The notes beneath the pieces are model-generated. The model was not told the origin of the DNA. It saw only the letters and a program-made list of their open reading frames with translations, and did not search any database. Below are positions 8,195-16,626 of a stretch of 64,000 nucleotides of DNA, piece by piece. Both the position numbers and the translations under genes were made by a program. The first letter of the stretch is position 1. The number at the start of each line of letters is the position of its first letter. The stretch is from Paenochrobactrum glaciei (lineage in GTDB: Bacteria > Pseudomonadota > Alphaproteobacteria > Rhizobiales > Rhizobiaceae): contig NZ_BAAADE010000002.1 in the NCBI RefSeq assembly GCF_039522165.1, positions 596,729 to 660,728 of the forward strand. Direction: 5' to 3'.

Positions 8195-9493
8195 ATGAGT
8201 GTGGCATCTTGTCATAAACAGAAAATGATTTTTCCAATGTCTGCCTTCACACAATCTGTCACCCAAGCCGTGGATGCAATGCGCGCATTGTTTCCTGAAA
8301 CCCCTTTGCAGCACAATGATTTCTTGTCGAAAAAATATGGCGCGGAAATTTGGCTCAAGCGTGAAGATTTAACACCGGTTCGTTCATACAAGATTCGCGG
8401 CGCTTTTAATTTCATCAGCGCAGCCCTTGATAAAGTTGATGAAAACGCTGTTTTTGTTTGTGCTTCTGCCGGTAATCACGCGCAGGGCTTTGCTTTTGTT
8501 TGTCGTCATTTTGGCCGCAAGGGCGTTGTTTTCATGCCGGTCACCACACCGCAGCAGAAGATTGATAAAACCCGCACATTTGGCGGTGAATTTATCACTA
8601 TTGTGCTGGTGGGGGATATTTTTGATGAATGCTATGCTGCCTCGCAGACCTATGCCCGCGAAAATAACGGCGTGATGGTGCCGCCCTTTGATGACGCAGC
8701 AATTATTGAGGGACAGGCCAGTGTGGCACATGAAATTTCTGCCCAATTGCCTGATGGTGTTAAGCCGGACATGGTTTTGCTGCCTGTTGGTGGTGGTGGT
8801 TTGTCTGCCGGTGTGACGCATTATTTGACTGATCTTGGCTGGCCGACAGCATTTTATTTTGTTGAGCCGGAAGGTGCATCAAGCTTGAAGGCAAGTCTGA
8901 TTGCCGGTGAGCGCATCAAACTGAAAAAGGTCGATAACTTTGTTGATGGTGCGGCTGTTGCAGAGCTTGGTGCGGAAAACTTTAAATATTTGCAACAGTT
9001 TAGCGTTGATCAGGTGCTGACAGTGCCGGAAAACCGGCTATGCGCAACGATGATTGAAATGCTGAATGTGGAAGGCGTGGTGCTGGAACCAGCAGGTGCG
9101 CTTGGCATTGATGCGCTTAAAGGTTTTGACAAGGCGGAGCTGCGCGGCAAAAAAATCGTGATTGTCGTGTCGGGCGGTAATTTTGACTTTGAACGTCTGC
9201 CGGATGTGCGCGAGCGCGCCATGCGCTACAAAGGTTTGAAGAAATATTTCATCTTCCGCTTTCCGCAGCGCCCTGGCGCTTTGCGCACATTCCTTGATTT
9301 GCTGGGGCCTGATGATGACGTGGCGCGTTTTGAATATTTGAAAAAATCTGCGCGCAATTTTGGTTCTGTGCTGATCGGTATTGAAACCAAAGATGCTGAA
9401 AATTTTGACAGGTTGATTGAAAAATTTGATGCGTCGGGCTGGGCTTATGAAGATATTACCGACAATCAGGTTCTGGCTGATTTTATTATATAA
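8195..9493 (+). CDS. ilvA: Threonine ammonia-lyase (threonine dehydratase)
   Basis: This PLP enzyme converts threonine to 2-oxobutanoate and ammonia, the first step toward isoleucine. The PLP lysine is in REDLTPVRSYKIRGAF, and SAGNHAQG and the glycine-rich phosphate loop (VGGGGLSAG) are present. The C-terminus (KGLKKYFIFRFPQRPGALRTFLDLLG onward) is an ACT-like regulatory domain, so this is the biosynthetic short form. The chosen ATG at 8195 has AGAAGG four bases upstream. A later Met at 8237 (MSAFTQSV) fits some family members but has no visible ribosome site, and a TTG at 8171 also extends the frame. Two terminators follow. Confidence 0.9.
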   Translation: MSVASCHKQKMIFPMSAFTQSVTQAVDAMRALFPETPLQHNDFLSKKYGAEIWLKREDLTPVRSYKIRGAFNFISAALDKVDENAVFVCASAGNHAQGFAFVCRHFGRKGVVFMPVTTPQQKIDKTRTFGGEFITIVLVGDIFDECYAASQTYARENNGVMVPPFDDAAIIEGQASVAHEISAQLPDGVKPDMVLLPVGGGGLSAGVTHYLTDLGWPTAFYFVEPEGASSLKASLIAGERIKLKKVDNFVDGAAVAELGAENFKYLQQFSVDQVLTVPENRLCATMIEMLNVEGVVLEPAGALGIDALKGFDKAELRGKKIVIVVSGGNFDFERLPDVRERAMRYKGLKKYFIFRFPQRPGALRTFLDLLGPDDDVARFEYLKKSARNFGSVLIGIETKDAENFDRLIEKFDASGWAYEDITDNQVLADFII

Positions 9494-9514
9494 GGAACGA
9501 ATCCATTGAATTTT

Positions 9515-9552
9515 AAACGCATCGTGGTTTTAAAATCACGATGCGTTTTTTA
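9515..9552 (+). terminator. Terminator after ilvA
   Basis: A 12-bp perfect stem (AAACGCATCGTG 9515-9526, CACGATGCGTTT 9537-9548) with a 10-base loop is followed by a T run. Confidence 0.88.
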
Positions 9553-9563
9553 TTGAGCAATAA

Positions 9564-9595
9564 AAAAACCGGCTGATTTGCATCAGCCGGTTTTT
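9564..9595. terminator. Second, bidirectional terminator between ilvA and nrdJ
   Basis: AAAAACCGGCTGAT and ATCAGCCGGTTTTT form a 14-bp stem around TTGC. A-rich and T-rich ends on both sides mean it could serve ilvA from the left and nrdJ from the right. Confidence 0.85.
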
Positions 9596-9616
9596 GTGTT
9601 TTTAAGCTAACGTTTA

Positions 9617-9720
9617 TTAGAGCGTGTCGCACTTAATTCTATCCACTGCGCTCGCTCTAATATTTTGTTTTCACGCATGTCTTCGTCCCAAAACCGGTGC
9701 CCACTTTTGGGAGACATGCT
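9617..9720. repeat. Rhizobiales-type mosaic palindromic intergenic repeat
   Basis: Two nested palindromes make up this block. The left one has perfect 8-bp ends TTAGAGCG (9617-9624) and CGCTCTAA (9653-9660). The right one pairs GCATGTCT (9675-9682) with AGACATGC (9712-9719), with an inner CCCAAAA/TTTTGGG stem around an ACCGGTGCC-containing loop. The right half resembles the abundant short palindromic repeats of Brucella and related genomes (from memory). It directly abuts the nrdJ stop codon. Confidence 0.7.
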
Positions 9721-12700
9721 TTAGCTGCAACCGCTTGTCGCGCCGCAAGTGTCGCATTTCAGGCAGGTGCCGTTGCGCACCATGGTGAAATTCTGGCACT
9801 CGGAGCAGCTGTCGCCGGTATAGCCCTGCATCAGCGATTTCATACGTCGGTCAGCTTCCAGTTTCTTGGCAGAATTTGCGCTTTCGGCTTTTGCCGCAGC
9901 TGCATCGGCAGCCGCTTTGTCGGAAAACAATTCTGTCGCTGAAGGCTGTTCCGGTGTTGTTTCAACAGCCGGAATTGCGCGTTCTTCATAGTCACGCTTG
10001 AAAGCTGTTGCGCCATCGCTCACCAGACCAACTGTTGTCGTGCGTGATGTTGCAGTGGCAGTTGTTGTTGTGGTTTTCAGCGTCGTCACATTTGAAGTCT
10101 GGGTCGTCTGTGTACCAGCCGAACCTTTGGCTCCCGATGGATTACTGTCACCACTTACCAGTGTTGGCTTGTAGCCACGTGTCCAGCCGGTTGCCAGGAG
10201 ATTGGTTTTACCTTCTTTGATGCCTTTACCCAAAGCGGTATTGCCAAAATCTGTGGTGTCAACATGTGCCAGATCATGACGGCCGAGATAGGAAACAGCC
10301 AATTCACGGAAGAGGTAATCCAGAATAGATGTTGCGTTTTTAATCGCATCATTGCCCTGAACGATACCGGCAGGCTCGAATTTGGTGAAAGTGAATGCTT
10401 CCACATATTCTTCCAAAGGTACGCCATATTGCAGGCCGAGTGAGACCGCGATGGCAAAATTGTTCATCATTGCACGGAAGGCAGCGCCTTCTTTATGCAT
10501 GTCGATGAAGATTTCGCCCAAACGGCCATCGCCGAATTCACCAGTGCGCAGATAAACCTTATGGCCGCCAACCAGTGCCTTCTGGGTGTAACCCTGACGG
10601 CGGTTTGGCATTTTATCGCGTTCGTGAACAACCTTTTCGACCACTTTTTCAATGATGCGTTCGGTTACCTGAACGGCACGGGCTGCTGCCGGTGCTTCGA
10701 TCAGGGTTTCGACTGCATCATCTTCGTCGTCTTCATCCGAAATCAGCGAAGCATTCAAAGGCTGTGACAGCTTGGAGCCATCACGATAAAGCGCATTGGC
10801 TTTCAGTGCCAGCTTCCATGAAAGCATGTAAGCATTCTTACAGTCTTCAACGGTTGCTTCATTCGGCATATTGATGGTTTTGGAGATCGCACCGGAGATG
10901 AATGGCTGTGAGGCAGCCATCATACGGATGTGACTTTCAACCGACAGATAACGCTTGCCGATCTTGCCGCAGGCATTGGCGCAATCAAAGACAGGGTAAT
11001 GTTCTTCTTTGAGATATGGCGCACCTTCCAGCGTCATCGCTCCGCAAATATGGATATTGGCAGCTTCGATGTCTTTCTTGGAAAAACCAATGGCAGGCAG
11101 CATTTCAAACGAGAAATCGTTTAGCTGTTCGTCAGTGAGATTGAGCACATCTTTACAGAAGTCTTCGCCGAGCGTCCATTTGTTGAAAGCAAATTTGATG
11201 TCAAAGGCGCTCGCCAATGCAGCATTCAATGCTTCAATTTTCTCGTCGGTAAAGCCTTTGGCGCGCAATGTGGAAGGATTGACACCAGCTGCCTGATTAA
11301 AATTGCCGTGACCGACTGCATAAGCTTCGATTTCAGCGATCTGGTTTTCAGCATAGCCGAGTGTGCGCAATGCTTCCGGCACAGCACGGTTGATGATCTT
11401 GAAGTAACCGCCGCCGGCAAGCTTCTTGAACTTAACCAGTGCAAAGTCAGGTTCAATACCGGTGGTGTCGCAATCCATGACCAGACCAATAGTGCCGGTA
11501 GGCGCGATCACTGTGGCCTGCGCGTTGCGGTAGCCGTGCTTTTCACCAAGCTCCAGAGCCTTGTCCCAAGCTGCACGTGCATGGGTGATCATTGCTTCTT
11601 CAGGGCAATCTGCTGCAATGAGCGCAACCGGATTAACGGAGAGGCCTTCATAGCCTTCAGTTTCACCGTAAGCGGCACGGCGATGGTTGCGGATAACGCG
11701 CAGCATGTTTTCAGCATTTGGCTTATAAGACGGGAACGCGCCCAGTTCTTTAGCCATTTCAGCTGAAGTTGCATAAGAAATACCGGTCATGATGGCAGTC
11801 AAGGCACCGCCGATAGCGCGGCCTTTATCTGAATCATAAGGAATACCGGAGGTCATCAGCAAGCCGCCAATATTGGCAAAGCCTAAGCCCAATGTGCGAT
11901 ATTCGTATGAACGGGTCGCAATTTCCTTGGACGGGAACTGCGCCATCATCACCGAAATTTCAAGCACGATGGTCCACAGGCGGGCTGTGTGCTCATAAGC
12001 GCTGATATCGAATGTGCCATCTGCATTGCGGTAGGTCAAAAGGTTGATGGAAGCCAGATTACAGGCTGTATCATCAAGGAACATATATTCCGAGCAAGGA
12101 TTGGATGCGCGGATCGGACCTTCGGCGGGGCAGGTGTGCCAATCATTCATGGTGGTGTTGTAGTGCAGACCCGGATCAGCTGATGCCCATGCTGCATAGC
12201 CGATTTTATCCCATAATTCGCGTGCTTTGAGGGTCTTGAGGGTGCTGCCGTCTTTGCGGGCAGTCAGGTTCCACTCGCCGTCATTTTCAACAGCGCGCAG
12301 GAACTCGTCTTTCAGCGAGACGGAGTTGTTGGAATTCTGGCCGGAAACAGTGAGATAGGCTTCTGAATCCCAATCGGTGTCGTAGGTCTTGAACTGAAGA
12401 TCAGTGTAGCCCTGACGTGCAAACTGGATAACGCGGTTGACGTAGTTTTCAGGAACCTGATTTTTCTTGGCCAGCTTGATTTCACGCTTCAAGGCAGGGT
12501 TTTTGGCCGGATCAAAGCAATCATTATTGTCAGCCTCGCAATTGATGCAGGCTTTCATAATGGCGCTGAGATGTTGCTTGACGATTTTGGAACCGGTGAC
12601 GAGGGCAGCAACTTTCTGCTCTTCTTTCACTTTCCAGTCGATATATTCTTCAATATCCGGATGGTCGACATCAACGACAACCATTTTGGCTGCACGGCGT

Positions 12701-13521
12701 GTGGTGCCGCCTGATTTGATCGCGCCCGCTGCACGGTCGCCGATCTTCAGGAAGCTCATCAGGCCGGACGAACGACCGCCGCCGGACAGGCTTTCACCTG
12801 CACCGCGCAAATGCGAGAAGTTGGAACCTGTGCCGGAACCATATTTAAACAGACGTGCTTCACGAACCCAAAGATCCATGATGCCGCCTTCATTGACGAG
12901 ATCATCGGCAACGGACTGAATAAAGCAGGCATGTGGCTGCGGATGTTCGTAAGCGGATTTGGACTTGGTTAGTTTGCCGGTTTTCCAATCGACATAATAG
13001 TGACCCTGACCAGGGCCATCAATGCCGTATGCCCAATGTAGACCGGTGTTGAACCATTGCGGGGAGTTTGGCGCAACGCGCTGGGTTGCCAGCATGTAAG
13101 CCAGTTCATCGCGGAAAGCCAATGCGTCTTCTTCCTTGTTGAAGTAGCCGCCTTTCCAGCCCCAGTAAGTCCATGTGCCGGCCAAACGATCGAAAACCTG
13201 GCAAGCATCCATTTCAGAACCATAGCGCTCTGCTTCTGGCAATTCGGCCAAAGCTGCCTCATCGGCAACCGAACGCCACAACCATGACGGAACGGAGTTC
13301 TCTTCAACTTTTTTCAGCTTTGCAGGCACACCTGCTTTGCGGAAGTATTTTTGCGCCAGAATGTCAGCAGCAACCTGACTGAACTGCGCCGGAACATTGA
13401 TATTCTCAAGACGGAACACAATTGAACCATCGGGATTTTTGATCTCACTGGTAGCAGTGCGAAACGCTATCTCTGCGTATGCCGATTGGCCTTCTTTGGT
13501 AAAACGACGCTCGATCTTCAT
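9721..13521 (-). CDS. nrdJ: Vitamin B12-dependent (class II) ribonucleotide reductase
   Basis: NrdJ reduces ribonucleotides to deoxyribonucleotides using adenosylcobalamin, so it needs neither oxygen nor the class I radical subunit. The protein is about 1266 residues. It contains the barrel motifs NPCSEYMFLDDTACNLASINL and APTGTIGLVMDCDTTGIEPD, a C-terminal region with QTSNVTTLKTTTTTATATS low-complexity sequence, and a Cys-rich tail (CSECQNF, CLKCDTCGATSGC) that probably relays reducing equivalents. The start MKIERRFTKEGQ is the usual family N-terminus; an ATG three codons upstream (13530) is also possible. NrdR-like boxes lie immediately upstream. Confidence 0.95.
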   Translation of the reverse strand: MKIERRFTKEGQSAYAEIAFRTATSEIKNPDGSIVFRLENINVPAQFSQVAADILAQKYFRKAGVPAKLKKVEENSVPSWLWRSVADEAALAELPEAERYGSEMDACQVFDRLAGTWTYWGWKGGYFNKEEDALAFRDELAYMLATQRVAPNSPQWFNTGLHWAYGIDGPGQGHYYVDWKTGKLTKSKSAYEHPQPHACFIQSVADDLVNEGGIMDLWVREARLFKYGSGTGSNFSHLRGAGESLSGGGRSSGLMSFLKIGDRAAGAIKSGGTTRRAAKMVVVDVDHPDIEEYIDWKVKEEQKVAALVTGSKIVKQHLSAIMKACINCEADNNDCFDPAKNPALKREIKLAKKNQVPENYVNRVIQFARQGYTDLQFKTYDTDWDSEAYLTVSGQNSNNSVSLKDEFLRAVENDGEWNLTARKDGSTLKTLKARELWDKIGYAAWASADPGLHYNTTMNDWHTCPAEGPIRASNPCSEYMFLDDTACNLASINLLTYRNADGTFDISAYEHTARLWTIVLEISVMMAQFPSKEIATRSYEYRTLGLGFANIGGLLMTSGIPYDSDKGRAIGGALTAIMTGISYATSAEMAKELGAFPSYKPNAENMLRVIRNHRRAAYGETEGYEGLSVNPVALIAADCPEEAMITHARAAWDKALELGEKHGYRNAQATVIAPTGTIGLVMDCDTTGIEPDFALVKFKKLAGGGYFKIINRAVPEALRTLGYAENQIAEIEAYAVGHGNFNQAAGVNPSTLRAKGFTDEKIEALNAALASAFDIKFAFNKWTLGEDFCKDVLNLTDEQLNDFSFEMLPAIGFSKKDIEAANIHICGAMTLEGAPYLKEEHYPVFDCANACGKIGKRYLSVESHIRMMAASQPFISGAISKTINMPNEATVEDCKNAYMLSWKLALKANALYRDGSKLSQPLNASLISDEDDEDDAVETLIEAPAAARAVQVTERIIEKVVEKVVHERDKMPNRRQGYTQKALVGGHKVYLRTGEFGDGRLGEIFIDMHKEGAAFRAMMNNFAIAVSLGLQYGVPLEEYVEAFTFTKFEPAGIVQGNDAIKNATSILDYLFRELAVSYLGRHDLAHVDTTDFGNTALGKGIKEGKTNLLATGWTRGYKPTLVSGDSNPSGAKGSAGTQTTQTSNVTTLKTTTTTATATSRTTTVGLVSDGATAFKRDYEERAIPAVETTPEQPSATELFSDKAAADAAAAKAESANSAKKLEADRRMKSLMQGYTGDSCSECQNFTMVRNGTCLKCDTCGATSGCS

Positions 13522-13542
13522 CTGTCCCATCCAACTTCTTAT

Positions 13543-13567
13543 GCACTATAGCAACTACATATAGTGC
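13543..13567 (-). promoter_or_regulatory. NrdR-type box and dyad just upstream of nrdJ
   Basis: On the nrdJ strand, GCACTATA and TATAGTGC (perfect 8-bp arms) flank 9 bases. The left part reads CGCACTATATGTAGTTG, a good match to the NrdR box pattern CwAtATaTwG. NrdR is the general repressor of ribonucleotide reductase genes. The site lies about 15-45 bases upstream of the nrdJ start, where it would overlap the promoter or leader. Confidence 0.6.
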
Positions 13568-14249
13568 GGTTCGTGTGTCATGCGGTCTAAACAAGGGGCT
13601 AAGCCCGCTCGTAAAATTTAAGGTTTAAAACAAGTTCTGGTCATTGCCATTGACGGACTTTGACCAGCAATTAGTGATGGATTGCCACCTCTCAAAGCTT
13701 TGAGAGACAGGCGCATCCTCATTGTGAAAAACGTTTGAGCGCAAATGCGGTTGCAAACGGTTTTCATAATAAGCCATGCACTGTATGCGGAAAATGACTC
13801 GACACAGATGATTACATCAAATGGTGTCTAAATAGTTTACACATACTAGATGTTGTGTGTCTAGTGCGTTCTTTCACTAAAATGCCATATTGTTGCAAAC
13901 GATATTTTTCTTTGCGCACAGCATAATGCAGACATAAAAAATCGTTTCGAGAACAGCGTTTTGCGGCGCTTATTGTCGATTGAAATTACATATGTCTGCG
14001 AAAGAACGGCCGGAAGAAGAAAACGCCCGGCAAATCACTGGATACCCAACTGACTTCTTATAAAGATGACTCGGCGCTCAGGGTCAAGCATTGGTTTAAA
14101 TTAAACTAACATGCACTAGATATTGTGGATAGGTGTTTAAAAATGTGGATAGTGGGGAGAAGATAAAAAATGACGACAACGAGCTTGAAAATCAGGAAAG
14201 GTTGGAAATGAAGCCGGTTTAGCCAGCTTCATTTGTATTATTGTACATC
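13568..14249. other. 680-bp non-coding stretch rich in dyads and NrdR-like boxes
   Basis: I see no convincing protein gene here. Two further NrdR-like boxes occur: ATACTAGATGTTGTGT at 13843-13858 and GCACTAGATATTGTGG at 14113-14128. Other structure includes an 18-bp perfect palindrome CTCTCAAAGCTTTGAGAG (13689-13706), an inverted pair CTGGTCA/TGACCAG (13637-13643, 13661-13667), and a 9-bp hairpin AAATGAAGC/GCTTCATTT near 14206-14234 between this region and the NUDIX gene. Short ORFs of 23 codons (from 13992) and 13 codons (from 14170, preceded by GGGGAGAAG) look fortuitous. No B12 box could be found. Confidence 0.5.
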
Positions 14250-14735
14250 TTAGTTGTCGGAAAGCGACACTTGTGGTGCAAAATTGTGAATGAGTTTTTT
14301 CAGTTCCGGTTCTTCAACGCGTTCGGCAGCCAGTTCCGGTGAGACCCATTCCAGAATGCGTTCACCGCGTTCGGGCCATTGATCCACCTGTTCGGTAAAA
14401 GCAACGGCATAAACCGCAACTGTAAAACTGCTGACGGCTTCAGGCGGCATATCATATTTTTGGTAATCATAAGTGCCGACAGGCACCGGATCAATCACGC
14501 CGCGGATACCAGCTTCTTCAAATGCTTCACGCATAGCGGTGCGCGCCAATGTGCGGCCTGTTTGCGGCCAGCCTTTAGGGATTATCCAGCGACCTGTGCC
14601 ACGGCTGGTAATGGTAAGCAATTGCAGTTCACCATTTTCCACACGCCACACCAAAGCTGCCACTTGTTGCAAGCGACCGTTTGGCAGCAGGTTCTTTTTC
14701 TGAGTGGCGATACTATCTGGAGCAAGCAAGTTCAT
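14250..14735 (-). CDS. NUDIX hydrolase
   Basis: The product (161 residues) carries a NUDIX fold, which cleaves nucleoside diphosphates linked to another group. The box reads GWPQTGRTLARTAM followed by REAFEEAGI, matching REUxEExGU. The Glu usually found seven residues before RE is Arg here, a variation that I recall from rhizobial relatives with the KGWP start. The Met at 14735 has an AAGAGAA ribosome site. The frame is open further, to 14843, but the extra N-terminus looks unnatural. The substrate cannot be told from sequence. It is transcribed away from gor. Confidence 0.8.
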   Translation of the reverse strand: MNLLAPDSIATQKKNLLPNGRLQQVAALVWRVENGELQLLTITSRGTGRWIIPKGWPQTGRTLARTAMREAFEEAGIRGVIDPVPVGTYDYQKYDMPPEAVSSFTVAVYAVAFTEQVDQWPERGERILEWVSPELAAERVEEPELKKLIHNFAPQVSLSDN

Positions 14736-15065
14736 GGCGAATATTCTCTTTATTTTTATTGTGGGACGATTCGCTAAAATAACAATAGTCTGCTCGTTCC
14801 GTATCCTAATCGTAAATGACAGTTTTTTGCTGGCGCAAATCATCTCGCGCTTCAGTTAAAAACTGTTTTTCATATGTGAATATCATTGAAGAACATTCTC
14901 TTCAAATCAGTAATTGTGACGTTAAGTTATTAATATGGCTAAATTATAACGAGTGCCAGCGCCGGAACCCATCAATTTTGGTGGGAAAATGGACTGCTGA
15001 TGTAATTTGCTCGCGGGCACATTATTATATATGCAGCAATGAGCAAAAAAATGTGGAGTTTGACT

Positions 15066-16457
15066 ATGGCGACCTATGATTATGATCTGTTTGTTATCGG
15101 CGGCGGTTCCGGCGGCGTGCGGGCAGGGCGATTGGCGGGCGCTATGGGTAAGCGCGTCGGGCTTGCAGAAGAGTACCGCATGGGCGGCACCTGTGTTATC
15201 CGCGGATGCGTACCGAAAAAACTCTATGTTTATGCTTCACAATTTGGTGAAAGCTTTGAAGATGCTGCCGGTTATGGCTGGAGCGTGGGAACAAGCACAT
15301 TTGACTGGCGCACACTTGTTGATGCGAAGGAAAAAGAAATCACGCGGCTGGAAGGTCTTTATCGTAAAGGTCTTGAAGGCTCAAAGGTTGAGATTTTTGC
15401 CAGCCGTGCAGAACTTGTTGATGCCCACACAATTGAACTGAAAAGTACCGGTCAGCGTGTGACGGCAGAGCGTATTTTGATTGCGACCGGCGGTCGCGTA
15501 AACCGCAACACCTCAATGCCTGGGCATGAATATTGCATCAGCTCTGATGAGGCTTTTGATTTGGCCGAACTGCCAAAATCCATTGTGATTGCAGGCGGTG
15601 GTTATATTGCAGTAGAATTTGCCAATATTTTCCACGGGCTTGGTGTTGAAACGACACTTGTTTACCGTGGTAAAGAAATTCTCTCGCGCTTCGATCATGA
15701 TCTGCGTGTTCTCTTAAGCGAAGCAATGACTGCCAAAGGCATCCGCATTGTGACAGAAACCGTCTTTAATGCTGTGCGCAAAGAAGGTGATCGTCTGGCG
15801 GTTGAATTGTCCAATGGTGAAACGCTGATCGTGGATCAGGCTATGCTGGCAATTGGCCGCTTGCCGAATAGTGAAGGTGTTGGTCTTGATAAAGCTGGTG
15901 TGGCTTTAAGCAAAGGCGATCATGGTGCGGTGATTGTTGATGAATATTCTCGTACCTCGCAGCCGCATATTTATGCTGTTGGCGATGTGACCGACCGTGT
16001 GCAGCTGACACCTGTCGCCATTCATGAAGCCATGTGCTTCCTTGAAACGGTTTATAAAGACAATCCGACCCGTCCGGATCACGATCTTATTCCAACTGTT
16101 GTGTTCTCACAGCCGGAAATAGGCACTGTCGGCATGTCGGAAGATGAAGCGATCAAATCCTATCCGGAGATTGAAGTTTACCGTGCACATTTCCGCCCGA
16201 TGAAAAATACGCTGTCGGGTCGTGCCGATAAAATGCTGATGAAGCTGGTGGTGGACGGCAAAAGCCGCAAAGTGCTTGGTGCTCATATTCTGGGACCAGA
16301 TGCGGGTGAAATGGCACAGCTCATCGGTATTGCTTTAAAAGCAGGCGCTTCAAAGGATGATTTCGACCGCACAATGGCGGTGCATCCGTCGGCGGCAGAA
16401 GAGTTTGTCACCATGTATAACCCGACTTATCGGGTGGTGAACGGCGAGCGTATTTAA
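15066..16457 (+). CDS. gor: Glutathione-disulfide reductase
   Basis: This flavoprotein reduces glutathione disulfide with NADPH and so maintains the cytoplasmic thiol pool. The N-terminus has the FAD loop VIGGGSGGVRAGR and the redox-active disulfide in GGTCVIRGCVPKKLYVY (CxxxxC). An NAD(P) loop VIAGGGYIAVEFA is followed by the second FAD motif IYAVGDVTDRVQLTP, and a C-terminal dimerization domain has the catalytic His-Glu in HPSAAEEFVTMY. Length is 463 residues, normal. The ATG at 15066 has GGAG seven bases upstream; upstream in-frame codons would add a spurious MSKKMWSLT. Confidence 0.95.
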   Translation: MATYDYDLFVIGGGSGGVRAGRLAGAMGKRVGLAEEYRMGGTCVIRGCVPKKLYVYASQFGESFEDAAGYGWSVGTSTFDWRTLVDAKEKEITRLEGLYRKGLEGSKVEIFASRAELVDAHTIELKSTGQRVTAERILIATGGRVNRNTSMPGHEYCISSDEAFDLAELPKSIVIAGGGYIAVEFANIFHGLGVETTLVYRGKEILSRFDHDLRVLLSEAMTAKGIRIVTETVFNAVRKEGDRLAVELSNGETLIVDQAMLAIGRLPNSEGVGLDKAGVALSKGDHGAVIVDEYSRTSQPHIYAVGDVTDRVQLTPVAIHEAMCFLETVYKDNPTRPDHDLIPTVVFSQPEIGTVGMSEDEAIKSYPEIEVYRAHFRPMKNTLSGRADKMLMKLVVDGKSRKVLGAHILGPDAGEMAQLIGIALKAGASKDDFDRTMAVHPSAAEEFVTMYNPTYRVVNGERI

Positions 16458-16536
16458 GGCAAAGCTAAAGCCTCAAAATATCAAGCTGTTACGAATTGCG
16501 CTGGTATATGTCGCGTCTTTAGACTATATCAGCACG

Positions 16537-16615
16537 ATCACGCGTGCCCGAGGAGGAGCTTCGGGCTTTCGTGAAAGGAGGACTTGAGTTCGTAAAGGTT
16601 TACGAATTTTTATAA
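16537..16615 (+). promoter_or_regulatory. Structured aroG leader with possible attenuator and leader peptide
   Basis: Two hairpins precede aroG. The first pairs GCCCGA (16546-16551) with TCGGGC (16561-16566) and can extend to CACG/CGTG; it covers an AGGAGG and the GTG at 16571. The second pairs TTCGTAAA (16589-16596) with TTTACGAA (16599-16606) and is followed by TTTTT, like a terminator. A 14-codon frame, GTG at 16571 to TAA at 16613-16615, contains Phe, Tyr and Phe codons within its last eight positions. This layout suggests attenuation by aromatic amino acid supply (inference). Confidence 0.4.
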
Positions 16616-16626
16616 CAGGTGTTAAC

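Noticed and set aside
13568..13842. Possible cobalamin riboswitch for nrdJ
   Set aside because: The conserved B12-box segments could not be found on the nrdJ strand; the dyads present do not fit that fold.
14170..14211. 13-codon ORF with a good ribosome-like site before the NUDIX region
   Set aside because: Too short, no hydrophobic or conserved pattern, and no gene follows it on the same strand that it could regulate nearby.
16496..16522. Eight-codon TTG-started frame with Trp and Tyr codons before aroG
   Set aside because: No ribosome site and no hairpin logic following it; the 14-codon frame from 16571 is the better leader candidate.
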